A DNA stretch of 64,000 bases from Croceicoccus gelatinilyticus (GTDB taxonomy: Bacteria > Pseudomonadota > Alphaproteobacteria > Sphingomonadales > Sphingomonadaceae), in assembly GCF_018398395.1 (NCBI RefSeq), contig NZ_JAHCBF010000008.1:27627-91626 (forward strand), written 5' to 3'. The notes under the pieces were generated by a model. It saw only the letters and a program-made list of their open reading frames with translations, was not told where the DNA came from and searched no databases. Shown in pieces: positions 36,205 to 44,339 of this stretch (positions within the stretch are counted from its first letter, which is position 1; every line of letters starts with the position of its first letter). The position numbers and the translations under genes are program-made.

Positions 36205-37916
36205 GCCGCCTCCATCTCCTCGCGCCGCGCGTCCGACTGTTCGATCAGGGTGATGAAGGCATCTTCCATCGGCGCATCGCCGGTGCCTGCGGCTTCTTTC
36301 AGGTGATCGGGGCTGCCGGTGGCGATCTGTTCGCCGCGATAGATCAGCGCGATTGCGTCGCAGTATTCGGCCTCATCCATGAAGTGCGTCGTGACGAGGA
36401 CCGAGACGCCGCGTTCGACAAGCCCGTTGATGTGGCTCCAGAACTCGCGCCGCACGATCGGGTCGACGCCCGAAGTCGGTTCGTCGAGGAACAGGACCGG
36501 CGGGCGGTGCAAGACTGCGCAGGCAAGAGCCAGACGCTGCTTGTAACCCAGCGGCAGAACGCCGGAATCGCTGGCGAGATAGGGGCCGAGGTGGAAAGTC
36601 TCGATCGCGCTCTCCACTGCCTCGCGCGCGGCGGAATTTTCCAGCCCGTAGGCGCCCGCGAAGAAGGCGAGGTTCTGCCGCACCGAAAGATCGGCGTAGA
36701 GCGAGAACTTCTGCGCCATGTAGCCCAGCGACTGCCGCGCATCGGCGCGCGCGGTGCGAAGGTCGAAGCCGTTGACGGTGCCGGTCCCTTCGCTGGGTGT
36801 CAGCAAGCCGCAGAGCATCTTGAACGTCGTAGATTTACCCGCGCCATTGGGGCCGAGCAGACCGAAGACCTGTCCGCGCCCGACCGAGAACCGGATATCG
36901 TTGGCGGCAGTGAAATCACCGAACCGGCGCGTCAGGCCGTGCGCCTCGATCGCGGGCTTGTCACTTGCCGGAACCTCGGGATAGCGCGCGGCCAGAGCCG
37001 AAGTGCCGCCGGGCCCGCCGCCGAGCAGGTCGACGAAAGCATCCTCGTACCGCGGGCGGGCGGCTCGCGGCTCTCCCGATGCGTCGATGGCGGATGCGGG
37101 CGGGGCGTCGGCTCCGTCCTTCAAGAGGAGGCGGATCGAATCGCCCTGCACCATGCCGTCGATCACGCTGTCCTCGTCCAACGCCTCGCGCAGGACGCGG
37201 CGGCGTTCGCTCGCCACCGGATAGCGCACGACGCGGCCCTCCATCTGGCCGGTCAGCTCGTCCGGCTTGCCCGAGGCGAGGATCTGGCCCTCGTTCAGCA
37301 GGAAGACAGTATCGCACTTCTCCGCCTCGTCCAGATAGGCGGTGGACCACAGGATGCCGATGCCTTCGCCCGCAAGCTGGCTGACCATCGCCCAAAGCTC
37401 GCGCCGCGAGACCGGATCGACGCCCACGCCCGGTTCGTCGAGCAGGAGCAGGCGGGGTTCGCGGATCAATGCGCAGGCAAGCCCCAGCTTCTGCTTCATC
37501 CCGCCCGACAGCTTGCCCGCAAGGCGCGACTGGAACCGGTCGAGATCGGTAAAATCGAGCAGGGTCGCGAACCGGTCGGGCCGTTCGTCGTGCGGCAGGG
37601 CACGCAAGTCGGCGTAAAGGTCGAGGTTCTCGCGAACCGTCAGATCCTCGTAGAGCCCGAAACGCTGCGGCATATAGCCCAGCGCATTGCGGTCCTGCAC
37701 CGTCGCGGGTCTGCCGCCCACGGTTGCTTCGCCTGCATCGGGATCGATCAGCCCTGCAAGAATGCGGATCAGCGTCGTCTTGCCGGCCCCGTCGGGACCG
37801 ACCAGCCCCGTCATCTCGCCCGGCGCGATGGCGATCGCGACGTCGTCGAGCGCAGGATGGTCCAGCCCGTCGAAGCGCTTTGTCAGACCTTGTGCAAGAG
37901 CGACAGGCTCGGCCAC
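36201..37916 (-). CDS. ybhF: Double-ABC exporter ATPase, YbhF-like
   Basis: About 571 aa with two nucleotide-binding domains, as in YbhF. Domain 1: Walker A GPDGAGKTT, signature LSGGMKQKL, Walker B LLLLDEPGVGVD. Domain 2: Walker A GPNGAGKST, Walker B VLFLDEPTSGVD, and a degenerate signature LPLGYKQRL in place of LSGG. The frame opens at 38180, but GTG 37916 lies 1 nt after the ybhG stop and opens right before homology (VAEPVALAQGLTKRF), so I use it. It energises the YbhS/YbhR exporter. Confidence 0.9.
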   Translation of the reverse strand: MAEPVALAQGLTKRFDGLDHPALDDVAIAIAPGEMTGLVGPDGAGKTTLIRILAGLIDPDAGEATVGGRPATVQDRNALGYMPQRFGLYEDLTVRENLDLYADLRALPHDERPDRFATLLDFTDLDRFQSRLAGKLSGGMKQKLGLACALIREPRLLLLDEPGVGVDPVSRRELWAMVSQLAGEGIGILWSTAYLDEAEKCDTVFLLNEGQILASGKPDELTGQMEGRVVRYPVASERRRVLREALDEDSVIDGMVQGDSIRLLLKDGADAPPASAIDASGEPRAARPRYEDAFVDLLGGGPGGTSALAARYPEVPASDKPAIEAHGLTRRFGDFTAANDIRFSVGRGQVFGLLGPNGAGKSTTFKMLCGLLTPSEGTGTVNGFDLRTARADARQSLGYMAQKFSLYADLSVRQNLAFFAGAYGLENSAAREAVESAIETFHLGPYLASDSGVLPLGYKQRLALACAVLHRPPVLFLDEPTSGVDPIVRREFWSHINGLVERGVSVLVTTHFMDEAEYCDAIALIYRGEQIATGSPDHLKEAAGTGDAPMEDAFITLIEQSDARREEMEAA

Positions 37917-37917
37917 G

Positions 37918-38919
37918 TCAGTCGGCGGCCGGACGTGCTGCGGGAATGGCGACGGTGACCGGCTGGCCCTGTCGCAAACCGTCGTCGGGATCGGAGACGA
38001 GGATGCGGACGCGATAGACGAGGTCCGCGCGCAAGTCCTCTGTCTGGACGGTCTTTGGCGTGAACTCGGCCTTGGGCGCGATTTGGGCGATCTTGGCCTT
38101 GTATTCCTTCGCATTGCCGCTGGCCGTGACGATGGCGTCCATGCCGGGGGAAATGCGCGACAGATCCTCTGCCCCGACATAGGCGCGGATGCGCATGGGG
38201 CGGTCGATGGTGAGCGTCAGGACGGTTTCGCCCGGACCGACGATGGCACCCGGTTCGCGGGCGCGGGTCAGGACGCGGCCTGCATTGGGTGCGCGCAGGA
38301 TGCCGTCTTCAAGGTCGGTGCGCGCGGCATCGCGGTGGGCGCGGGCGGCATCGACCTGGGCTGCGGCAGCCTGTTTGTCCTCTACCCGAGCGCCTTCGCG
38401 GGCGATCGAGAGTGCGGCGGACGCGGCGCGGGCGTCGGCCTGTGCGCTTTCATACTGCGCCTTGGTCGCCTCGAAGACCTGGCGGCTGACCGCGCCGGTT
38501 TCGACCAGCGCGGCGCGGCGTTCGTAATCTTCCCGCGCGGTGGCAAGCGCGGCCTGCGCCTGATTGAGTCGCGCCTGTGCCTGCGCGATTTCCTGCGGGC
38601 GGCTTCCGGCGCGGGCCTTGGCGAGTTCGGCGCGGGCGACGCCCCACTGCGCGTCGGCAGCGGCAAGGGCATCGCGCATCGGCGCCATGTCGAGCCGCGC
38701 GATGGCCTGACCCGCCTCGACCGCCTGTCCTTCTTCGGGCGCGATCGCCTCGATCCGGCCGCCGGTGCGGAAGGCCAGATCGACCTGCCGCACGTCGACA
38801 TTGCCGTAGAGAGTGAGGCCGGTCTCGCTGCCTGCGAAAAGGCCGAAGCCGCGCGTGGCGAACAGGACCACGCCGAGCACGACGATGACCGCCGCGATGA
38901 TGATGTTGCGACGGTTCAC
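37918..38919 (-). CDS. ybhG: HlyD-family adaptor, YbhG-like
   Basis: About 333 aa from GTG 38919, which overlaps the cecR stop (GTGA). A single N-terminal helix (IIIAAVIVVLGVVLF) anchors it; YGNVDVRQVDLAFRTGGRI is the biotinyl-lipoyl-like start, followed by a long Ala/Gln-rich coiled-coil hairpin (residues about 75-190) and a beta-barrel region around GILRAPNAGRVLTR. It bridges the inner-membrane ABC pump to the outer-membrane NodT channel. Upstream in-frame codons lack homology. Confidence 0.9.
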   Translation of the reverse strand: MNRRNIIIAAVIVVLGVVLFATRGFGLFAGSETGLTLYGNVDVRQVDLAFRTGGRIEAIAPEEGQAVEAGQAIARLDMAPMRDALAAADAQWGVARAELAKARAGSRPQEIAQAQARLNQAQAALATAREDYERRAALVETGAVSRQVFEATKAQYESAQADARAASAALSIAREGARVEDKQAAAAQVDAARAHRDAARTDLEDGILRAPNAGRVLTRAREPGAIVGPGETVLTLTIDRPMRIRAYVGAEDLSRISPGMDAIVTASGNAKEYKAKIAQIAPKAEFTPKTVQTEDLRADLVYRVRILVSDPDDGLRQGQPVTVAIPAARPAAD

Positions 38920-39575
38920 GCGTGTTCTCCCGAACTCAGGCTGTGCAGGATGGCGGAAAGGTGGACGCGGGCCGCGCCGACCAGCTGGCGTTTCTGCTCC
39001 GCGCCGATCTCCTCCCACTCGCTGAAGCGCAGGGCAGTGGCGCGGCATGTGCGGAACATCAGGATCTGGCCCATCAGCATGATCGCCAGCACGCGGGCGC
39101 GCTCAGGCTCGATCGCAGGGTTGGCGGCTGCTGCCAGAAGGCCGGCAATGCTGGTCAGCAGCGGGTGCATGACGCCGCTGTAAAGGATGTCGAACGCCTC
39201 GGTAGGGGCGGCCTGTTCGCGCAGCATGAACATCGCCACAGTGTCGAGCCGGGGGTCGGTAACGATTGCGACACCCGCTTCGAGCAGCGGGACGAGGGCG
39301 GTTTCGATCTCTTGACGCGTCGCTGACAGGGCATCGAGCGCGTCGATACCTTCCAGAACCGGCTGGATACGCTCGCCCAGAATTTCGGAGATATGCCGCG
39401 CGCAGGCGAGGTAGAGGCCCTGCTTGCCGCCGAAGTGGTAGGTAATCGCCGACATCGGCTTGTCGCAGGCCGATGCGATGGCGCGGGTGCTGGCCCCTTC
39501 AAAACCGGACCGTCCGAACAGGTCGATCGCGGCATTCAGAAGATCGGCATTGGGGGCTTCACGAATCTCGTTCAT
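38916..39575 (-). CDS. cecR: TetR-family repressor, CecR-like
   Basis: 219 aa. N-terminal TetR HTH (NAAIDLFGRSGFEGASTRAIA then MSAITYHFGGKQGLY) and a C-terminal ligand domain that resembles CecR/YbiH. It leads the operon cecR-ybhG-ybhF-ybhS-ybhR-nodT with overlapping genes throughout. In E. coli CecR represses ybhGFSR and affects drug tolerance; the same control is likely here. A palindrome ATTCGaaCGAAT at 39574-39585 covers its start codon. Confidence 0.88.
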   Translation of the reverse strand: MNEIREAPNADLLNAAIDLFGRSGFEGASTRAIASACDKPMSAITYHFGGKQGLYLACARHISEILGERIQPVLEGIDALDALSATRQEIETALVPLLEAGVAIVTDPRLDTVAMFMLREQAAPTEAFDILYSGVMHPLLTSIAGLLAAAANPAIEPERARVLAIMLMGQILMFRTCRATALRFSEWEEIGAEQKRQLVGAARVHLSAILHSLSSGEHA

Positions 39576-39585
39576 TCGAACGAAT
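39574..39585. promoter_or_regulatory. Palindrome at the cecR start, candidate operator
   Basis: ATTCG/CGAAT with a 2-nt centre overlaps the cecR start codon. It could be the autorepression site; it is short and unproven. Confidence 0.35.
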
Positions 39586-39640
39586 TACTCTTTACCTCCC
39601 GTTCAGGCAAGGGCAATGTCGCAGGCACGCCGCGCACACG

Positions 39641-39670
39641 GAAACGGCCGGGGCACGAATGCCCCGGCCG
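39641..39670 (-). terminator. Terminator of the adhesin gene
   Basis: Perfect 10-bp stem CGGCCGGGGC (39645-39654) / GCCCCGGCCG (39661-39670), loop of 6 nt, followed by TTTCC on the minus strand, 30 nt after the adhesin stop. The T-run is short. Confidence 0.7.
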
Positions 39671-39700
39671 CCCTTCCTCGTCCCAAGGAAGCTCGAAAGC

Positions 39701-41800
39701 TTACCAGGAGGCCTGGAAACCAGCGCGCGCGCCGACCTCGCCGCTATCGAAGCCGATACCCATCCCTGCGGAGAACGCGGTATTGGTCCCGACCCTGGCT
39801 GCGAAAGAGGCGGAGCCGGCGACACGCTCCTGGAAGTAACCGAACCCGCCCGACACGCCGAAGCTGGTGCCCGGCATCAGGACCGGCGATTCCATCGCCA
39901 GCGCCATGGCCACGCCTTCCTGCGCCTTGCGGACCTCGCGGCGGTTCTGATCGGCAAGATCGAACAGCATCGAGGTTTGGCCCTGCAGGTCCATGATCGC
40001 TGCCGAGTTCGAGCTGATCGAGGCCGAGTTCGCCGCGATCGACGCGGTGTTCATGGCGATCAGCGTCGAGTTGGCCTGCACGTCGTTGTAGCTGGCCAGC
40101 CCGTTGAGGCCCGACGTGGTGCTGAGCCCCAGCGTGCCGTTGGCGTCGGCGGTCACGACCGCGATCGGGCCCATCTGCGATGCCGTGCTGGCGTCGAGCG
40201 AGGCGATCACGACCTGTCCGTCATTGGTGGCCGTGGCCCCGTTGCCGATGGCGACCGAGTTGGTGCCCGAGGCGACCGCCTGGTTGCCCAGCGCGACCGA
40301 GGTATCACCAGAGGCGACAGCCGCCTCGCCGACGGAGACGGATCGGACTCCCGACGCCGTGGCGAGGTGGCCCAGCGCGGTTGCCCGTTCGGCCGAAGCA
40401 GAGGACTTCCAGCCATAGGCAGTCGCGCCGGGGCCCATGGCCTGGGCCTGCCCGCCGACGGCGGTGGTCGACGGACCGGTGGCGATTGTCTGAAGGCCCG
40501 TGTCCCCATCGCGATTGCCGCCGATAGCGATCGAGTCCCCACCCTCAGCATAGGCGGTGTTACCGATCGCGATGGAGTTTGTGCCCGAAGCCACCGAGTC
40601 CTCGCCGCCGGCGAAGCTCTGGTCACCCGAAGCCGTAGACTGGTGGCCCACGGCGGTTGCCATCATGCCCGTCGCTTCGGCCTGCCAGCCGAATGCGGAC
40701 GAACCCGGGTTCATGGCAACGCTTTCCCCGCCGATGGCCGTGGTCGAATTGCCCATGGCCATGGCGCTGTCACCTACCGCCAGCGCATCGATGCCGTTGG
40801 CGATCGATTCGTTGCCGATGGCGGTAGCAAAATCGGTCTGCGCATCTGCGTTCTCGCCTACGGCGACCGAACGAACGCCCGTCGCGGTGGCGAGATGGCC
40901 CAGCGCAGTCGCACGCTCTGCCGTGGCCTGGGCGCGCCAGCCGAAGGCGGTTGCGCCCGGCCCCATGGCCTGCGCCTGACCGCCGACGACGGTGGTCGAA
41001 GGGCCGCTGGCGATGGTCATCATGCCATCTGCGCCGTCGCGGTTGCCGCCGATGGCGATCGCATCGCCGCCGTCCGCAGTCGCGGTATTGCCGATGGCGA
41101 TGGAGTTGGAGCCCGACGCGACCGAATCTTCGCCGCCCGCAAAGCTCTGGTCACCCGACGCGACGGCCTGATGCCCGACGGCGGTCGCCATCATGCCGGT
41201 CGCCTCGGCTTGCCAGCCGAATGCGGAAGACCCCGGATTCATGGCAACGGATTCACCGCCGATGGCCGTGGTCGAATTGCCCATAGCCATGGCCGTGTCG
41301 CCAACTGCCAGTGCATCGATGCCGTTGGCGATGGATTCGTTGCCGATGGCCGTGGTGAAATCGGTCTGCGCATCGGCATTCTCACCCACGGCGAGCGAGC
41401 GTTCGCCCGTCGCGGTGGCAAGGTGGCCAAGCGCCGTCGCGCGGGTTCCGGTGGCCTGCGACTGCCAGCCGATCGCGGTCGCGCCCGGCATCGTCGCATC
41501 GGATTCCCCGCCAACGGCGACGGTCGAGGGGGCCGTCGCCGTGGCGGGGTCGGTGCCGGCATTGTCGCCACCGATGGCGACAGCGTCCGTGCCGGTCGCC
41601 GATGCTCCGTTGCCGACAGCGGTCGCGCCGGCAGCGGTACCGGTGCTGGCGTCAGTGCCGCACTCGGTGGATTCGGTTAGCGGGTCGTCGTTCTGGTCAT
41701 TGCACTGTGGGGTGTCGTCGGCATGCGCAGCAGCCGCAAGGCCGAGAGTAGCGGTCGAGGCCATGAGGGCCATCGCAATCCGTGTCGTATGGGTATTCAT
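39701..41800 (-). CDS. Trimeric autotransporter adhesin (YadA-like)
   Basis: 699 aa from ATG 41800, preceded by GGAAGGAAAC. A signal peptide ends around AAAAHADD. The passenger is a long run of left-handed-beta-roll head repeats of the Hep/Hag type (units such as ATALGHLATATG, SIAIGN, AVGENA), a short coiled-coil stalk near NTASIAANSASISSNSA, and a C-terminal four-strand YadA anchor. The head has a large tandem repeat with 176-residue period. Frames in other registers are shadows of the GC-rich repeat. It should trimerise in the outer membrane and mediate attachment; ECF sigma/RskA genes lie just upstream. Confidence 0.92.
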   Translation of the reverse strand: MNTHTTRIAMALMASTATLGLAAAAHADDTPQCNDQNDDPLTESTECGTDASTGTAAGATAVGNGASATGTDAVAIGGDNAGTDPATATAPSTVAVGGESDATMPGATAIGWQSQATGTRATALGHLATATGERSLAVGENADAQTDFTTAIGNESIANGIDALAVGDTAMAMGNSTTAIGGESVAMNPGSSAFGWQAEATGMMATAVGHQAVASGDQSFAGGEDSVASGSNSIAIGNTATADGGDAIAIGGNRDGADGMMTIASGPSTTVVGGQAQAMGPGATAFGWRAQATAERATALGHLATATGVRSVAVGENADAQTDFATAIGNESIANGIDALAVGDSAMAMGNSTTAIGGESVAMNPGSSAFGWQAEATGMMATAVGHQSTASGDQSFAGGEDSVASGTNSIAIGNTAYAEGGDSIAIGGNRDGDTGLQTIATGPSTTAVGGQAQAMGPGATAYGWKSSASAERATALGHLATASGVRSVSVGEAAVASGDTSVALGNQAVASGTNSVAIGNGATATNDGQVVIASLDASTASQMGPIAVVTADANGTLGLSTTSGLNGLASYNDVQANSTLIAMNTASIAANSASISSNSAAIMDLQGQTSMLFDLADQNRREVRKAQEGVAMALAMESPVLMPGTSFGVSGGFGYFQERVAGSASFAARVGTNTAFSAGMGIGFDSGEVGARAGFQASW
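40600..41310. repeat. 528-bp-period internal repeat in the adhesin gene
   Basis: Near-identical blocks recur at a 528-bp distance, for example GAATGCGG at 40691 and 41219 with long matching context on both sides (176 codons). The repeat is in frame with the adhesin head, so copy number could change by recombination. Confidence 0.75.
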
Positions 41801-42071
41801 GTCGGTTTCCTTCCTGCTTGGACGAGAAACCGCAGACGGCATCGTGCGCGAGCGAGGCGGGAAACAGACGCATCACAATTCTTACAGCCATGTCATTCCC
41901 CCGTATTCCTCGCGCCCGATTGTCGCCGGCCGCGGGACGCCCGTTTCCGGGCGACGCGGGCAGTTACGAAGGCAGGGGGCGATCGGATGCACGGCGGACG
42001 CGAAAAAATCGCTTTCCACCCGAAAAATCTGGATTCAGGACTGTTTTACAGGGGCTTGGCAGACGAAAAAA
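41801..42071 (-). promoter_or_regulatory. Promoter region of the adhesin gene
   Basis: A 271-nt gap between the anti-sigma gene and the adhesin, both on the minus strand. It has AT-rich patches around 42001-42075. No definite ECF-type or sigma-70 promoter was fixed by eye, and no gene is seen. Confidence 0.3.
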
Positions 42072-42803
42072 TTATACGGCGTCCAGCGGTCCGGCGACGA
42101 TGATCGGCAAAGTCGGGGCCTCATGCGGCGCACCAATGCTGCTTTCATACGTCACCGCGATCAGCGCACCGGCTTGCAGCAGACCAGCCTCGTCGCCGGT
42201 CAGTTCACGCTCGAACCGGCCATCCTCGGGGATCAGACCCAGTGAGACCGGAGCGCCGCCATCGGGGATCACCCAAAGTTCGGGCGACTGGCCTTCTGCC
42301 GGCGTTAGGCCTGCGGCCGTCAGCGTCAGGCGGCGGCCATCCGGATCAATCAGGCTGGCAAGGCGAATGGCGGCATCTTCGGAGGCGAGCTGCGCGACGA
42401 GTTGGCCCTCACTCGATGCGACCTGCGTTTCGGTCGGCACCGGAACAGGCACAGTGGTTGGCGTTGCGACGGATAGCGCGATGGCCGCCGCCGCCGCGCC
42501 AAGCCCTGCGAGCGCGAGCCCGATGCTCCACGGAGCAGGGCCGCGTTTGATCGGGACGACGTTGTTGCCGGTATCCTCGGCGCCTTCGAGGCGTGCGCTG
42601 ATCGCAGGCCAGACGGCTTCGGTCGGCTGGACGGGCGCGACTTCCTCGGCCCATGTGCCGATGCGGTCTTCCCACCACTGGACCTCGCGCACGAATTCCG
42701 GGTCGGACAGCAGGCGGCGGCGCGCTTCGGCCAGTTCCTCGCCTTCCAGCACGCGCAGGGCATATTCCCCTGCCAGCATGGGTTCTTCGGGAGTGTCAGC
42801 CAC
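42072..42803 (-). CDS. RskA-family anti-sigma factor
   Basis: 243 aa from GTG 42803, overlapping the sigma factor gene by 8 nt. The N-terminal part (GEYALRVLEGEELAEARRRL) is a zinc-less anti-sigma domain of the RskA type; a single helix (WSIGLALAGLGAAAAAIAL) crosses the inner membrane; the periplasmic C-terminus has the RskA landmarks LTLTAAGLTPAEGQSPELWVI. It should hold the partner ECF sigma factor inactive until regulated proteolysis. Confidence 0.85.
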   Translation of the reverse strand: MADTPEEPMLAGEYALRVLEGEELAEARRRLLSDPEFVREVQWWEDRIGTWAEEVAPVQPTEAVWPAISARLEGAEDTGNNVVPIKRGPAPWSIGLALAGLGAAAAAIALSVATPTTVPVPVPTETQVASSEGQLVAQLASEDAAIRLASLIDPDGRRLTLTAAGLTPAEGQSPELWVIPDGGAPVSLGLIPEDGRFERELTGDEAGLLQAGALIAVTYESSIGAPHEAPTLPIIVAGPLDAV

Positions 42804-43368
42804 CCAAGCACCCCTTCAGGCTTTCCAGCCCGCGCCGGATCCAGCTTTTCATCGTGCCCAGCGGCACGCCGATGCGTTCGGCAAGTTCGGAATGGGTCAG
42901 CCCGTCGAAGAACGCCATGCGGATTGAGCGGCGGTGATTGCCCTGCAGTCCCTCAAGGCAGTCCTGCACGCGGGCAGCATCTTCCTTGTCGCAGAGCATC
43001 TCGTCGGCCAGCGCGCAGCCGTCCGCGATCTCCGGCAGGTCGTCGTCCGCCACTTCGGTTTTGCGGCCCGCGCTGCGTTTCGCGTCGATCGCGGTATTGC
43101 GGGCGATGGCGCACAGCCAGGTGATCGGGCTCGCCCTGTCGGGGTTGAAGCGTCCGGCGCGGCGCCAGACTTTCAGGTAGACGTCCTGCAGCACGTCCTC
43201 TGCCGCCTCGCGGTCCCGCTCGATACGGATGATCACGCCCAGCAGCTTTGCCGATGTCATGGAATAGACGGTTTCGAGAGCGACACGGTCCCCGCGCCCG
43301 ACAAGGCTTAGCGCCCTGACCAGTTCCTGCCGCTTTTCCTGCGGTCCGGAAGTGCTCGCAGTATTCAT
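42796..43368 (-). CDS. ECF RNA polymerase sigma factor (SigK-like)
   Basis: 190 aa. Region 2 reads AAEDVLQDVYLKVWRRAGRF with the following SPITWLCAIARNTAIDAKR, and region 4 HSELAERIGVPLGTMKSWIRRGLESLK. Region 1 and 3 are absent, as expected for an ECF factor. It lies upstream of and overlaps its RskA partner, the SigK-RskA arrangement, and the next gene on the strand is the adhesin, a plausible target. The stimulus is unknown. Confidence 0.88.
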   Translation of the reverse strand: MNTASTSGPQEKRQELVRALSLVGRGDRVALETVYSMTSAKLLGVIIRIERDREAAEDVLQDVYLKVWRRAGRFNPDRASPITWLCAIARNTAIDAKRSAGRKTEVADDDLPEIADGCALADEMLCDKEDAARVQDCLEGLQGNHRRSIRMAFFDGLTHSELAERIGVPLGTMKSWIRRGLESLKGCLGG

Positions 43369-43526
43369 CTCCGAATCGGAAGGTAACCCAGATGGCTTAA
43401 CAAGACGATAGCCTGCCGCGCACGGTCCAGATCGAATTGACGAAGCGCTTCCGATCTCTCCCGATCAAGCGCCATTCCTGCCGGGGCAGCTCTTGCCGAG
43501 CTGTCCCGGTCTTTATCCTCGAAGCT

Positions 43527-44183
43527 TCAGCCGCGAAGCGAGAAGGTGGCGGCCATGAGGTCCAGCGACCAGTCCGCCAGTTCACGTATATCGCCGACTT
43601 CCATGCCTGCCGCGCGGCGAACGTCATGTTCACACAGAAGCGACAGGAAGCCCGTTGTCATCATCAGCGTACGGGCATCGGCCTTGCCAGTTTCATGCCC
43701 CTCTAACCGGCGACGCACTTCGGCAAGGATATGCGGTATCACGAATTCGTCCGAAGTCTCGTCCTCGGCCGGGTGCGGGACTGCGTGGCGGCCGAAGCGC
43801 GTAAGGTACGTGAGCAGCAGGCGGGCATAGCAGTGGTCGCCTGCCTCGTTCGTGAGATCGAGATAAGGTTCGTAGACAAGGCCCAGCAGGTCGCGATCGG
43901 CGATCGCGTCAAGCGAACCAAGTTGTTCAAGCCGCGCCCTTCTGGTCACTTCCATCTCGCGGACGCGCTGATCGAAGATTGCGCGCAGCAAACCGTCGCG
44001 TCCGCCGAAATGGTACTGCACCGCGGCCACGTTCGACTGGCCCGCTGCCGATGCGATGGAGCGTAGCGAAACCTCGTTGATGCCTTCGCGGGCGAACAGC
44101 TCTTCGGCGACGAGGATCATCTTCAGACGCGATCGCGCGCCGCGTTCGTTCTCGCCGCTGGTCTGTGTCGTCATGCTGGCCAT
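43527..44183 (-). CDS. TetR-family transcriptional regulator
   Basis: About 218 aa from ATG 44183 (MASMTTQTSG); ATG 44174 is an alternative. The HTH is GARSRLKMILVAEELFAREG, then SLRSIASAAGQSNVAAVQYH. The C-terminal ligand domain is not of a named class. The open frame runs to 44477 but the additional N-terminus has no homology. It is divergent from the DUF3604 operon, 156 nt away, and is its likely regulator. Confidence 0.8.
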   Translation of the reverse strand: MASMTTQTSGENERGARSRLKMILVAEELFAREGINEVSLRSIASAAGQSNVAAVQYHFGGRDGLLRAIFDQRVREMEVTRRARLEQLGSLDAIADRDLLGLVYEPYLDLTNEAGDHCYARLLLTYLTRFGRHAVPHPAEDETSDEFVIPHILAEVRRRLEGHETGKADARTLMMTTGFLSLLCEHDVRRAAGMEVGDIRELADWSLDLMAATFSLRG

Positions 44184-44287
44184 CGATCCCGCTTTAGTCC
44201 GCGTGGCCCGGCAATGTAAGTAGGGGGCAAGCAGGCAAACCTGCACCTTGTTATAGCTCGGCCCCGGGCCGCTTGACCGCTGGCCTT

Positions 44288-44316
44288 TTGCCAGTTCTAA
44301 TGCATACGTTTTAAAA
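44288..44316 (+). promoter_or_regulatory. Candidate promoter of the DUF3604 operon
   Basis: TTGCCA at 44288-44293, a 17-nt spacer and TTAAAA at 44311-44316 lie in an AT-rich patch just before ATG 44340, which has GGAGTGAGG as ribosome site. The -10 is weak. Confidence 0.35.
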
Positions 44317-44339
44317 ATAGAAAAACATCGGAGTGAGGT

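Noticed and set aside
36303..37958. 551-codon plus-strand frame over ybhF
   Set aside because: Shadow frame; the minus-strand protein has two full ABC domains.
40600..41310. Long repeats as a possible CRISPR array
   Set aside because: The repeat is 528 bp, in frame and coding; no short repeat/spacer pattern.
39473..41680. 735-codon open frame antisense to the adhesin
   Set aside because: The regular repeats of the adhesin keep the opposite frame open; the sense frame has signal peptide and membrane anchor.
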